A stretch of 64,000 nt of DNA, from assembly GCF_000321225.1 (NCBI RefSeq), contig NW_004450939.1:670171-734170 (forward strand). Reading direction: 5' to 3'. This DNA is from Odobenus rosmarus divergens (lineage: Eukaryota; Chordata; Mammalia; Carnivora; Odobenidae). A model generated the notes under the pieces. The model was not told the origin of the DNA, searched no databases, and saw only the letters and a list, made by a program, of their open reading frames with translations. The position numbers and the translations under genes are program-made. Shown here one piece after another: positions 1 through 11,289 of this stretch; within the stretch, counting starts at the first letter, position 1, and each line of letters opens with the position of its first letter.

Positions 1-120
1 AGGTTCAGGATGGCGCCCACCGAGAGCAGCCGCCAAGATGGCCGGGAGCGAGAGAGGAAAGAGCTGCTATGGGGATTTAAGGACTTCCTTAGCATCTGTT
101 TTATCTTTCTAAACTTTTGA
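1..120 (+). other. CpG-rich patch with two ATGGC motifs and a 36-codon open frame, cut by the window edge
   Basis: Five CpGs fall within about 45 bp (TGGCGCC, CACCGAG, GCCGCC, GCCGGG, GAGCGAG), in sharp contrast to the CpG-poor DNA that follows. It contains GCCGCCAAGATGGCCGGG, which combines a good Kozak context with a YY1-type CAAGATGGC core. A frame from the ATG at 10 (MAPTESSRQDG...) runs to a TGA at 118-120. A weak donor-like TCA|GTAAAG lies near 132. I do not recognise the peptide. It could be the edge of a promoter or first exon of another transcript, a retrocopy fragment, or the 5'UTR of a repeat (L1 5'UTRs also carry CAAGATGGC). Confidence 0.3.
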
Positions 121-1510
121 TACTTTTAGTCAGTAAAGGAACTGGAAACCACTTGTAGATTAGTCAACCTGCTATGACAGCACATATTTGTTTTAACTTA
201 ATCAGAATATTTTCCAAAAATAAAAATATCCCAGAGGCTTCAAAGGGAAGAAAACCTCCCTGATTGAGTTGGCATATTATAGATTCTGCTTCAAAGAATT
301 AAGTTGCTTTCTTTACGTTCTTACACATTTTCAGAATACAGGCAGCTACTAAGCATGGATACTAGAGTTGCTATGCTGCCAGTTCATAGCCAAAGTGAGA
401 TACAAGAGGGAGGAATGGAGAGTTAGTTCCTGGATCTTTATTCTTAGTAATGGTCAAATGGATGCATAACTGGAAGGCTGTGGAGTGACTTGCTTTCTAT
501 GGTACCATGCCCATGATATCGCTGAAGTACTATAATGCTGACATTACTTCTCCTACTGATGGTAAATTCTAGGAAAGTTGTTTCATCTGTATTCCTCATA
601 ATGTTTTTTGGCCATTAATCTAAATAAATTGTTTTTCTCTCTGCATTAGGGATACTTGATATCACCCCATCTAGAGCCATGAGCCTGATTTGGTTTCATA
701 AATAATTTAGAGCCAAAGCTCATCATATATGTTAATTTAACCATGCAAATGTGAGCGAACATATAACTCCTACCTGTAATTAGATACAAATGAAGAGTTC
801 TATTAAATGCGTGATAATATTTTTAGTGACTTTTTGAGTAATAATCTGGTCTTTATGAAGTAGACTTGGGTTGGTTATATAGCTTCTACAATCACAGACT
901 ATTTGGGAAGCTTGAAATAAATTACCAGAAGCATAATATTGAGGAATGCTATTCCTCTAAATTTTGTGGCATTATTTTGAAGTAAAAAAAAGATACCAGA
1001 CATTGCTCAGATTTTAAAACCAGGAACCAGGCTTAGACAGTACTTCCTTACATAGACACCTTTAATACTATTGGTTTTTTAAAAAAATCAGAAATTCTTT
1101 TCCTTTTTGAACCTAGTTGATATATTTTGATTGAATAATGCAGGCACCACAATTCTTACTTTATTCTAATATTCCTGTATCATGTTAGCCTGAGTTTGGT
1201 TTGAAGTTACAGAGACCTAAAGGCAAAGACCACAGGTTGGCATGTTGCCCAAGATGGCAAAGACCAGGTCTCTTTTCAGTTGTTGCTATGTCTTGGACTC
1301 AGTTCTGGTCCTAAGTTCCCCTCAAAGTCCAAGATCGTCACTATCATTCCACCTCCAATAATCACATCCACATTCCATCTATCAGGAAGAATAAAGATGG
1401 AAAAGAGGGGACATTCTCTCCCAAACATACATCTTGGTTGCCACTTATGTTCAGTGTTGTGCTGGAGACTCTAGCGAGGGGCATTAAGGAAAGAAAAACA
1501 AAAGAAAATA
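121..1510. other. Unique AT-rich intron, nothing recognised
   Basis: The stretch is AT-rich with no open frame of convincing composition and no repeat that I can name. A short frame at 1280-1474 has no recognisable protein features. Confidence 0.5.
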
Positions 1511-2874
1511 TGGCATCCAGACTGGAGAGAAAGAAGTAAAACTATTTCTGTTTGCAGATGACATGAACTTGTATATAGAAAACCCTAAGCAATCTACAAA
1601 AAACAAGCCAAAACTGTTAAACTAATGAACAAGTTCAGTAAGATTTCAAGTTATGAAAGATCAATATATAGAAATCAGTTGTGCTTCTCTACACTAGCAA
1701 TGAACACTCCAAAAATGAAATTTAAAAACAGTTCTATTTGCAATACCATCAAAAGGAATAAAATGCTTAGGAATAAATTTAACAAAAGAAGTGCAAGCCT
1801 TGCACACTGAAAACTACAAAACCTCGTTGAAATAAAGATCTCAATAAATGCAAAGACATTCCATGTTCATGGATCAGAAGAGTTAATATTGTTAAGATGA
1901 CAGTCCTCCCCAAATTGATACATAGGTTGAACACAGTCACTGTCATCGAAATATCCTAGCTTGCTTGCTCTTTGTGGGGCAAAAATTGACAAGCTGATCC
2001 ATAAAGCTCATACGGAAATGCAAGAGACCCAGAAAAACCACAACAATCTTGAAGAACAGAGTTGGAAGACTCACATTCCCAATTCCAAAACTTATTACAA
2101 AGCTACAGTAATTAAGACATTGTGGTACTGGCATAAGGATAGAAATATCCATACACTTAAGGTGAAATAAACCCTTGCATTTGAAATAAATCCTTACACT
2201 TACTGTCAGTTCATTTTCGACAAAGAGGCAAGACAGTTCACCTGGTGCTCAGACAATTGGATATCCACATTCAAAGGAATGAAGCTGGACCCCTACTCAT
2301 AGCATGCACAAAAATTAACTCAAAATGGGTCACAAACCTAAATGTAAGAACTAGAAACTATAAAATGTAGACACAAATCTTCGTGATGCTAGGTTAGGCA
2401 ACAGTTTTTCACATATGACACCAAAAACACAAATGACAAAAGAAAAAATGAATTTGACTTCAAAATTTAAAAATTTTGTGGTTCAAAGGACACTATCAAG
2501 AAAGTGGAAGGACAGTCCCTGTAATGAGAGAAAATGTTTGCAAATCATATATCTGATAAGAAACTTGCATTCAGAACATACAGAAAAGTGTTACAACTCA
2601 ACAATAAAGACAACCAAATTTAACTGGGCAAAGGATCTGAGTAAACATTTCTCCAAAAAAGATAATAGGAATGGGCAATAAGCACATGAAAAGAGGCTCA
2701 GCATCACTCATCATTTGGTAACTACAAATCAGAACCACAGTGAGGCATACTTCATACCATTACTACAACTATAACTAAAAAGATGGATAATAACAAGTGT
2801 TGGAGAGGATGTGGAAAAATTGGAACCCATGTTCATGTAAAATGGTGGCAGCCAATTTGAAAACAATCTGGGAG

Positions 2875-3075
2875 GGCGCCTGAGTGGCTCAGTTAGTTGG
2901 GCGACTGCCTTCGGCTCAGGTCATGATCCTGGAGTCCCTGGATCGAGTCCCGCATCGGGCTCCCTGCTAGGTGGGGAGTCTGCTTCTCCCTCTGCCCCTC
3001 CCCCCTCTCATGTGCTCTCTGTCTCATTCTCTCTCTAAAATAAATAAATAAAATCTTTAAAAAAGAAGAAAAAAA
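2875..3075 (+). mobile_element. CAN-SINE (SINEC) inserted into the L1
   Basis: It has the tRNA-like head GGCGCCTGAGTGGCTCAG, a CT-rich region and an (AAATAA)n/A-rich tail. A perfect 16-bp target-site duplication, GAAAACAATCTGGGAG, flanks it at 2859-2874 and 3076-3091. The duplication is L1 sequence, so this insertion is younger than the L1. Confidence 0.95.
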
Positions 3076-3529
3076 GAAAACAATCTGGGAGTTCTCAAAA
3101 AGTTAAATATAATAGAGTTCCCATGTGACCTAGCAGTTCCACACCTAGGTATATTTCCAAGAGAAATGAAAACAAATGTCCCCAGAAAAACTTGTACACA
3201 CATGTCCATTATCAGCAGCATGTCCATCCTCTGATGAATGGGTAAATAAAACATGGTATAATATCCATACACTCAAATATTATTTGGCCAAAAGGGAATG
3301 AAGTGCTGATCACACTACAACGTAGATCAATCTTGAAAACATTATGCTAAGAAGCTGGACACAAAAGGTCACATATTTTATAATTCCATTTATATGCAAT
3401 GTCCAGAATGGGCAAATTTATAGACACAGGGATTAGATTAGTGGTTGCCTCAGGCTGGGGTGAGAAGTACGGTGAGGACTGCTAATGGGTATGAGGTTTC
3501 TTTGGGATGATAGAAATGTTCTATAATTA

Positions 3530-3579
3530 GACTGTAGTGTTTGTACAACTCTGTGACTGTAGTGTTTGTACAACTCTGT
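3530..3579 (+). repeat. 25-bp tandem duplication (two copies)
   Basis: The unit GACTGTAGTGTTTGTACAAC plus TCTGT occurs at 3530-3554 and again at 3555-3579 with no mismatch, inside the 3' part of the L1 relic. It is a recent local duplication, probably by replication slippage. Confidence 0.9.
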
Positions 3580-3660
3580 GACTACACTAACTATTGAATT
3601 GTAAATTTCAATCACGAATTTCTGGTATATGAAAGGTATTTTTAAAAAGTAAATCTTGGA

Positions 3661-4384
3661 GGTGGCACATACTACTATATCCTGTTGGCTATAACTTAGT
3701 TACACTGTTATACCTTCTTGGGGGTAGGAATAGTGAAGGGAGTGTTCTGTATTCTGGGCAGCCATGTGCTCAGCTAACATAAGGGGACTATGACTGAGGC
3801 CAAGGAGTGAGTGAGATATTGGTGTACATCTAGTAATTTCTGCCACCTTCTAGTTAAAGGTGAATCATAACAGAACTGCTGCAAGTTACTGTCGTTAAGT
3901 CAACAGTCATTCTTGATGAAGAGCTTCCCATTAGTTTGAAATAATAACCTGGTTTTTAAAAAAGGTTTAAATACAAAGAGAGGTTTGAGAAAATAGAGTG
4001 GCCCTCATTCTTTATTGCAAAATAGAAGACAAAAAAAGAGGAACAAAACCTTTAATTTCAGCTGATAGCTCAATGTGTCAATTTGTGGGGTCTCAACAGT
4101 GAAAAATGACCATGTCAAATAATCATCAGTGATGCTTTATTGATACCAGCTGGGTGTATGAGCCTGGTCTGGTAAGAAGACGAGAAAAGTCCCTGGCACC
4201 CAAGAATGTCACAGTCTGATTGGAGAAATATAATGTATATGCATAAAATGTTAAATAACACAGGATAATTTATAGTTACTACAAAATATAAAAAAGCAGA
4301 GAGTAAATGCTATGCAAGTTTGATTAGCCTGAGAAAATCCCATAACCTGAGGTATCCGAGGACAATAAGAGTAATAATACTTTT
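3661..4384. other. Intron with a possible antisense L2 fragment
   Basis: The stretch is mostly unique AT-rich DNA. Around 4140-4230 the text (GCTGGGTGTATGAGCC, CCCTGGCACCCAAGAATG, CACAGTCTGATTGG) resembles an eroded L2 3' end on the minus strand. The call is weak. Confidence 0.35.
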
Positions 4385-4510
4385 GGAGAGCTTACTATGT
4401 GTCAGATGCTTTGGAAGCACCTGCTAAATGTGATCTTGCCCTCTTCTCACACTAAGTGCAAGAACGGAGTCTCCTGGTAAATGGTGTCTCTCCAGGGCCC
4501 GTGCTCTTAA
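4385..4510 (-). mobile_element. MIR fragment, antisense
   Basis: GAGCTTACTATGTGTCAGATGCTTTGGAAG near the start and GTGCTCTTAACTGCC near the end match the reverse complement of the MIR tRNA-derived SINE at both ends, with eroded sequence between. Confidence 0.5.
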
Positions 4511-4524
4511 CTGCCTCAGTTGTG

Positions 4525-4700
4525 CTCTGAACCCAGGCTGCACAATAGGATGCCCGAGGAGATTTCAGGACACTACAGGTTTCTGGATCCCATTCTCAGA
4601 GATTCTGATTTCAGTGGTCTGGTGTGTGCCCTTACCCTCCCCACCACTGGAGGTTTTTTTTTTACAAGTCCCCAGAGGATTACAGTGACTGTTCCGCCCA
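4525..4700. mobile_element. MER20-like hAT (Charlie) DNA transposon relic
   Basis: The internal text CCCATTCTCAGAGATTCTGATT and TCAGTGGTCTGGTGTG, followed by ACAAGTCCCCAGAG, fits the MER20 family of non-autonomous hAT elements (CCCAGAGTTTCTGATTCAGTAGGTCTGG). The ends are eroded. The family name is from memory. Confidence 0.5.
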
Positions 4701-6330
4701 GGGTCGCAACTACTGTGTTCCTTGGAGCTGTAAGTTCCTCCCCTAACACATGAGGGATGATCAGCCCCTGAAGAAGGTAGAGCAGGACTAGAGACAGTAG
4801 ATAACAGTCTCATTTTAGAAGTGGTTAGAACTGGACAACAGCTAAGCTCAGGTAATGCTGTTTTCTACTGCTCCACGCCCTTCCACCCACCGAGGCTTTT
4901 CTCTGTTCCACAAGATACGGCTTAGTGATCACAGGATGCCATCACCTAGAAATGGACTGTCCTGTTGAAGTGGATGAAAGTAGAGATGCAGGTGCGCATA
5001 TCATTGGAGGATCACGCTAGTGCTCGATATTTGGAGCAGGGGAATGTTACAGGTGACTCTTAGGATGCTAAAATTATTCACTGTGTCTGCGCAGAAGTAG
5101 GACATTCCTTTTCCTTTGCATTCATGGTGTCTGTGCCAGAAGCTTTGTTTTTTGTTTACTATGCTTTTTGGGAAGCTCTTATCAAGTGGTTTTAAGATGC
5201 CTTTATTTGATTGAAAGCCCATGTCTGATCCTTCCTCTCCTGTCCTTCCCTTTCTTCTAATACTTCTACCATTAGACTAAAGGCAGTTTATTCTCTGTTT
5301 ATTCTCTTCTTCCTAGAGCTTTCTTTTCCACTGGCAAAATTTTGGTTTGTTTTCAGTTTCCATTGATTTCAAAATTATGACCTGTGCTTTCGTGGTTTCC
5401 TATAACCACATCCTCCCTGACCACTTTATAATTTCTGTATCTTAATTAGTTGCTAATTAGTTCATTCTTTTAGGGTTTTCCTCACCTTTTATTACTTCCT
5501 TTTTAGAACACCTTACTGCTTTTTCATTGCAGACAACATTTTAATTTCATGGTTTCATGATCACTCTTCAGCGGTCTTAGAGCAATTTGCTATGACATCA
5601 TTTCTTGCCCTCTTTTTACCCCCCCCACTCCCCATATCCTTTCTTTCTTTACCATGTCATTGGGATTGCAGTTCTTTGAGATAAAGAAATAGTATGATGT
5701 GCCATGTTCTCTTCTCACAGTAAATACACAGACACTGAGGATGCTAACTAAGTAGCATTTAATTATATCCCTCAGCTTATGGGATAAAATGTAACTAAAA
5801 GAACGAGGAAAGGAATTTCTAGGGGAAGCTACCTTGGCAAATTCAAGCTTGTATTTATGAAGAGTACTTAGAAGGAATAGCCTCTGTAACAAAACCTTTG
5901 TGATCACTATAATCAGGAGGCTTTGCTGGTGTTGAAGATCATGCATATAGATGTTTTAGTTAACGGAGTCTAACTACTGAAACAAAAAAGGAAAACCACA
6001 GCACAGCACTGGCATAATATCACATCGAAACGTATTTCTCCCATCCCAGCTCAGTGGGTCGTGAGGGCACCGACGGGCGGTTGGTGCCGCTGTGTATTGA
6101 TCAAGGGACCCAAACTGTTGGCAGCTGTGCTGTCTTCCTGGGAATCAGTATTCAGCCCTTGCCTGACAAAAGAGCAGAGAGGATGGTTTGTGGGCATTTT
6201 TCATGGGTAAGGACAGGAAGTGGGAAATGGCATTTCTGCTCACTGAAGGTATTTTTTTAAAAATGGAGTGGGGAGAGGGGATTGGAAGAAGGTGGTCAGA
6301 AGGTACAAACTTCGAGTTAGAAGATAAAAT
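4701..6330. other. Unique intron, nothing recognised
   Basis: The stretch is mixed AT-rich DNA with a short C-run near 5622. A 118-codon frame on the minus strand (5590-5946) has no domain, signal or conserved motif and is treated as chance. A slightly GC-richer patch at 6050-6200 has no recognisable match. Confidence 0.5.
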
Positions 6331-6530
6331 GGGGCACCTGGGTGGCTCAGTCGTTAAGCGTCTGCCTTCAGCTCAGGGCATGATCCCAGGGTCCTGGGAT
6401 CGAGCCCCGCATCGGGCTCCCTGCTCCGCGGGAAGGCTGCTTCTCCCTCTCCCACTCCCCCTGCTTGTGTTCCCTCTCTCTCTCTGTGTCTCTCTCTGTC
6501 AAATAAATAAATGAAAAAAATTTAAAAAAA
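6331..6530 (+). mobile_element. CAN-SINE (SINEC), sense
   Basis: The head is GGGGCACCTGGGTGGCTCAG, the body is the arctoid type (CTGCTTGTGTTCCCTCTCTC) and the tail is AAATAAATAAATG plus A-runs. A short target duplication AAGATAAA flanks it (6321-6328 and 6531-6538). It abuts an L1 3' tail. Confidence 0.93.
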
Positions 6531-6540
6531 AAGATAAATA

Positions 6541-6797
6541 AGTGCTAGGGATGTGATGTATTGACATGATGACTACGGTTAACACTTGCTGTGTGATGTA
6601 CAGGGAAGTTGTTGAGACAGCAGATCCTAAGAGTTCTCATCACAAGAAGAAATGGGGTTTTTTTCTTCCTTTTATTGTATCTAAACCTAGTATGTGGTTG
6701 TTTCATGATATATGTAAGTCAAACCATCATGCTGGACACCTTAAACTTATACAGTGATATATGTCAATTATTTTTCAATAAAACTGAAAAAAAAAAG
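6541..6797 (+). mobile_element. L1 3'UTR fragment with poly(A), sense
   Basis: The order of motifs is that of old L1 3'UTRs: GTTGAGACAGCAGATCCTAA, GAGTTCTCATCACAAGAAG, ACACCTTAAACTTATACAG, GATATATGTCAATTATTTTT, then CAATAAAACTG and a poly(A). There is no coding remnant. Confidence 0.8.
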
Positions 6798-8042
6798 TCT
6801 TAAGTTGTAAGAGAAATGAGTGGTTTGTGTATGTCACTGACTCAGTAGGGTTCCTATGTACATGAAAGGGATTGTAGGATCAAGTAAACACATAATTAAA
6901 ATTAAACAACTCTATTAACAATGAGGAAGTAAAATACAGTGTTGTCACTTGACCAGCTTTCTTTTTAACATTGGTAAAGTAAAACAATGCACAACTGTTA
7001 AATTAGATTTGTAGTAAGTAGTAACAGATAACATAAAACCTATTCATTACTCATTGTTGATAAATTTAGTTACAACATTAGGAGCAGTTTATATCCATAA
7101 CAGATAAAAACAATGCCAAGGTTAGTAAATCTGATTCTCATTACACATGTATTAACAAATCAGATTATTTCAATGGGGCCTCATTAATCAGTCAACAAAT
7201 ACATGAAACAAATACATGAGTATCCACCATGGACACAGTTCTCCTAGTGGGCTGAGAAGAAACCAAACTAAATGGAGATACTTTAAAGTCATACTTTAAA
7301 AAGAAAGATAATCAGCAATATGAGTTTATATATTTGCTATGCAAATTGGAAGACCAGGTATTCTGGAAACTGAAAGGATTAAAAGTGCATGCCCTCTGTA
7401 GAGATACAGCCCAAATTGTTGACTGAACCTGTTACTCTGGTGTGAAATGCCAACGGGAAGAACAAAGAGACACAAAAGTGGAAAATCAAAAACACTTTAA
7501 TATTTAATTGCCAAAATCACAACACAACTTAGAGAATCATGCATTTGTTTTTTGTGACATGAGGATAGCAAAAAGAAAAAAAAACCAACTTGCCTATGTG
7601 TCTGTGTTATCTGGATTCAGCCCAACCTTAATAGAAAACTCATCAGCAGTAAGCTTGCAGGTTTAATATCAAAACATTATAAATTGTCATCCAAGTACAT
7701 CATACTTTATATTTAAAAATAAAAAAGCATTTAATAGAGATTTGGATTCTACTGTGACAGACATACAACTATTTGAACTGATTGAGACACATCCTAAGCA
7801 ACCCATATAAAAGGCAGTATAGTTATGCGCTAATTCAGTATATCCAAATATGATAAATTTAATTACAACTTAAACAAAGCTAAAATAGTTACAAGCAGCA
7901 TAAAAACATAAGATTCAATGGGGGAAACTATTCTAAATAAATGCAAACATTATTATATTTGAATATTAAAAAAACAAAACCATGAGGCAGTGAGTCTGGG
8001 CAACTCCATTGCATTGCTATGGATGCTAGTAAGACAAGGTCA
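6798..8042. other. Unique AT-rich intron, nothing recognised
   Basis: The stretch is strongly AT-rich with many A-runs (for example near 7570 and 7970). I found no coding signal, no SINE, and no repeat family I can name. Confidence 0.5.
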
Positions 8043-8054
8043 TTTAGAGAGGAT

Positions 8055-8213
8055 TTTTTTTTTTTCTCCAAAGAGTTCATTTATTTGAGAGAGAGTGTGA
8101 GCATGAAGGGGGAGGGCAGGCAGAAGAAGCAGGCTCCCCACTCACCAGAGAGCCCAACATGGGGCTCCATCCCAGGACTCAGGATCATGACCTGAGCCAC
8201 CCAGGTGCCCCAG
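8055..8213 (-). mobile_element. CAN-SINE (SINEC), antisense, internally deleted
   Basis: It reads poly(T), ATTTATTTGAGAGAGAG and GAAGCAGGCTCCCCAC to CTGAGCCACCCAGGTGCCCC, the reverse of a SINEC. The segment normally between GATCATGACCTGAG and CCACCCAGG (about 25 bp of tRNA-like head) is missing. Target duplication TTTAGAGAGGAT at 8043-8054 and 8214-8225. Confidence 0.92.
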
Positions 8214-8391
8214 TTTAGAGAGGATCTTATCTAACAGCATTTTTGGTCCTGAAGTATCTTTGTTCCTTAACCCTTATTACCGTGATTCTCAAAATTGACG
8301 ACTGTATAGACCAATTTCAAAAGGAAAAAAAATGCCTGTAATTCCCACATTATTAAATTAGTTTTATTGTCATTTAAATACACATAAACAT

Positions 8392-8591
8392 GGGCGCCTG
8401 GGTGGCTCAGTCATTAAGCGTCTGCCTTCGGCTCAGGTCATGATCCCAAGGTCCTGGGATCAAGCCCCACATCGGGCTCCCTGCTCTGCGGGAAGCCTGC
8501 TTCTCCCTCTCCCATCCCCCTGCTTGTGTTCCCTCTCTTGCTGTGTCTCTCTCTGTCAAATAAATAAAATCTTAAATAAATAAATAAATAT
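8392..8591 (+). mobile_element. CAN-SINE (SINEC), sense
   Basis: It has the GGGCGCCTGGGTGGCTCAG head, an arctoid body and an AAATAAATAAAATCTT tail. Target duplication ACATAAACAT at 8382-8391 and 8592-8601. It lies about 180 bp downstream of an antisense SINE, so the two form an inverted pair. Confidence 0.94.
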
Positions 8592-8699
8592 ACATAAACA
8601 TTAAAATATCAGTCTAAGCTCCTGCTCTGAGCTCTTAAAGAAATTTATAAATTCAGCATAGAATATTAGCAAAACTACAAAATTGCTATAGTTCAAATG

Positions 8700-9430
8700 A
8701 AAAATATTAGGAAGATGTTCATGAAGGTGGCATTTGAGCTGGTCTTTCAAGCATGAGTATAATGAGTAGTGAGTAAATAAGGATTGGGAGATAAGGCTCA
8801 GGCAAAGGAAAGAAAGTGAGTAGGCCCAGAGAAGTGACACTGCGCCGTGTGTGTGGCGCAGGAAACAGGTCCTTCAGGCTCTAGCGTATGGTGTGGGGGA
8901 TATAGGTCTTATATTCTGTGGATAGATCGTGAGGGCCTTGAGTATTGAGCCAAAGACTTAAGGCCTCATTCTGTATGAATGAGAACCACTGAAGGCAGAT
9001 GTGAGTAAAAGAGTAAGATGAGCCATGTTGTATTCTTGGAAGTTTTATCCGCAGCAATATTTAAGTAAGTTGACAGTGAAGAATGGGGGATTGAAAACCC
9101 AGCCAAGAAGTCAGCTCCATGAAGGCGGGGGACTTGGTTCAGTACCGTATCGCCGGTTCTAGAACATAGCGGGTCCTCCTTATGTGTGTGTTGGATGAAT
9201 GTAGGATGCCTGAGTGAATGGGGGACATCCAGGTAGAAAAGGGTGAAAGATAAAGTCTGGATGAGGAGCTCAGAATACAAGTTGGTAGCTGAGAGAATGG
9301 ATATGCCAGTTGTCCATAACGAAGTGAATCCCTAAGGGGTGTGTAAGATGCTAAAGGAGAGAGAGACGGTGAGCAGGTTAAGGGCGGAACCTTGATTAAC
9401 TCCTACAGTTACAGCTAATGTGGAAAAGGG
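8700..9430 (-). mobile_element. Ancient dispersed repeat, probably L2-type, antisense (tentative)
   Basis: Phrases such as GGTGGCATTTGAGCTGGTCT, CAGGCAAAGGAAAG, ACATCCAGGTAGAAAAGG and TTGATTAACTCC follow the order of a common, very old mammalian repeat that I associate with L2-type sequence on the reverse strand. Divergence is high and boundaries are loose. Related text recurs near 47.3 kb and 62.7-63.8 kb. Confidence 0.4.
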
Positions 9431-10066
9431 GGGAAACCGTGAAGGTAACAAGGAGAGATCAGAAAGGTGCATCAGGAGATGACAGTAGCCCAGCAGCCAA
9501 ACCAGCAGGATTTGTGTGTGTCCGGCTTATAAATTTTTATTTTAAATTTTGAATTTGATTTTTTTTTAAGCAGACTTACTTTGAAGGATTCGTGGTTCTG
9601 ATTTTCCTAGCATTAAAAATGATTTTAACAAGTGTGTAAGACTTAATATTGAGGGGATCAAGGTCAAACCAGGCAAGGAAAGTATATCCCAGAAGCATGC
9701 TGGATCTGGGGAAATTTCAGAATGATATTAACATATTTTGGAATTTAACACACATTTCTTTTAGACTTCTTGTTACTACATCTTTGAGCTAAATATATAA
9801 GTTTTAGCATGTTATATATAGTAGTTAAGCAACAGGATAATTATATCACAAAAATGTTTACTTTAGGGATTCATTTAATGTAGTGTCTCTATTAGTGGCC
9901 TACCCTAGGTTGCCAATCATATAAGTGATTATATTAAGTTTTATTTCTAGACAATTTTTGTGAAACTTCTTTTGCCTAAAGCAGGCACATGGTTCAGTTG
10001 TTTAAAAAAAATAAAAAAGACATAAGCTCAAAAACAGGCACTGGTTTCTTACTCCTTTATAGCTTT
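9431..10066. other. Unique AT-rich intron, nothing recognised
   Basis: The stretch is AT-rich with homopolymer runs (9540-9570, 9999-10018). I recognise no repeat or coding feature. Confidence 0.5.
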
Positions 10067-10079
10067 AAAAATCCTTCCG

Positions 10080-10276
10080 GGGCGCCTGGGTGGCTCAGTT
10101 GGTTGAGCGACTGCCTTCGGCTCGGGTCATGATCCTGGAGTCCCGGGATCGAGTCCCGCATCGGGCTCCCTGATCAGCGGGGAGTCTGTTTCTCCCTCTG
10201 ACCCTCTTCCCTCTTGTGCTCTCTATCTCTCATTCTCTCTCTCTCAAATAAATAAATAAAATCTTCAAAAAAAAAA
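10080..10276 (+). mobile_element. CAN-SINE (SINEC), sense
   Basis: The head is GGCGCCTGGGTGGCTCAG and the body is the GATCCTGGAGTCCCGGGATC variant, also seen at 2875. The tail is a pure A-run. Perfect 13-bp target duplication AAAAATCCTTCCG at 10067-10079 and 10277-10289. Confidence 0.95.
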
Positions 10277-10559
10277 AAAAATCCTTCCGAATCGTCTTGA
10301 CAAGAGTATTTACTACATCAGCTAGCAGTAGGACTTAACATTAAATTTTCATTTTGATTAACTTGACTGCAGTTGTTTCTTGGCTGCCTCTTTAGAGCCC
10401 ACTGCAGAATAAAATTAAAACAGTTTTATGATATAGCAGTTTAGTTGCAGAAAACGACATTTTTCTTTTTCCCTGAATGGTGGTGTGTTTTCTCTCTGAG
10501 TTTCCTCACATACACCCCATGGCTCTGGTTTCTTCCCCTCTAATCCAGCTTTTAGAGTA

Positions 10560-10895
10560 TTGACAGATCAATTTTCCTAAAGCAGAGCTTCGGCCAGTCT
10601 CTCATCCCAAACCTTTCTCTGGCCTCCATTGCCAGAGAATTAGGACCAGCCCAAAAGCTATATATTCCTCTTGACATTTTCTTGATCTTCTCTGCCAAAG
10701 TCTCCATCTCCACTCCAGATTCTTTATTCCTCTTGCCTAGCGCTAGTCATGTCCTCCTACCTTACATAAAATTACATGTGAATACATCTCACCAAGAGGA
10801 TGTCAGCTTCTTGAATGCACGGGCCAAGCTCTCTCTTCATTTTCGCCCACTCCTCCATTGCTTGGTGCATGAAAGATCCTCCATAAATGTTTGCC
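10560..10895 (+). mobile_element. L2 (LINE-2) 3' end, sense
   Basis: CCTTTCTCTGGCCTCCATTG, then GATGTCAGCTTCTTGAATGC and ATCCTCCATAAATGTTTGCC, follow the order of the L2 3' end (cassette of patient-type CTCC text, then CTCAATAAATGTTTG). The element is very diverged. Confidence 0.55.
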
Positions 10896-11289
10896 AGTCT
10901 TCAGCATGGACGCATTAAATATGTGCAGTTCTTCGTAGATCACTTATTCCTCAATAAAGCTGTTTTTAGAAAAAGCTAAACAAATGAGATAAATGTTTTT
11001 TGGATAAATGAATGAAATAGACCTTAAAATGACAATCTTGCAAATTACTCTTCTTTCTCATGTACTGATCTTCTTACCCTTTACTTTTTCTTTTTTCCCA
11101 TAGCACCTTTCACTTTTAGTGAGTTCATATTTTAATTCCTCATTTTTGTTGCTGATACTCTCTCCCTCCTTCCTTGAGTGAGACTTGGAGCTGAAGGTCA
11201 GTTAGTTTCTCTGTGTTTTTTGGGTTATGGTTGGCAGTTTTCAAGGCAAAACTCGGTGTGGTGTTGAAGAACAGGGGGAGACGTAGAGG
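10896..11289. other. Unique intron, nothing recognised
   Basis: The stretch is AT-rich, with a T/C-rich segment near 11040-11110. No feature was recognised. Confidence 0.45.

Larger units (their letters stand above)
1511..3660 (+). mobile_element. L1 (LINE-1) relic: end of ORF2 plus 3' region, sense, split by a SINE
   Basis: The match starts inside the reverse transcriptase domain, where TTTGCAGATGAC (1551-1562) encodes the catalytic FADD motif, followed by NLYIEN as in mammalian L1 ORF2. It continues through ORF2 C-terminal sequence (open remnants at 1961-2170 and 2415-2681) to about 3660. Frameshifts and stops break it throughout, so it is inactive. A SINEC copy (2875-3075) interrupts it, and a 25-bp tandem duplication sits near its 3' end (3530-3579). 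The 5' part of the element is missing. The 3' boundary is approximate. Confidence 0.88.

Noticed and set aside
1511..3660. L1 ORF2 remnants as possible active reverse transcriptase
   Set aside because: The reading frame is broken many times, the 5' half is missing and a SINE interrupts it. The copies at 33.9 and 60.5 kb are likewise truncated.
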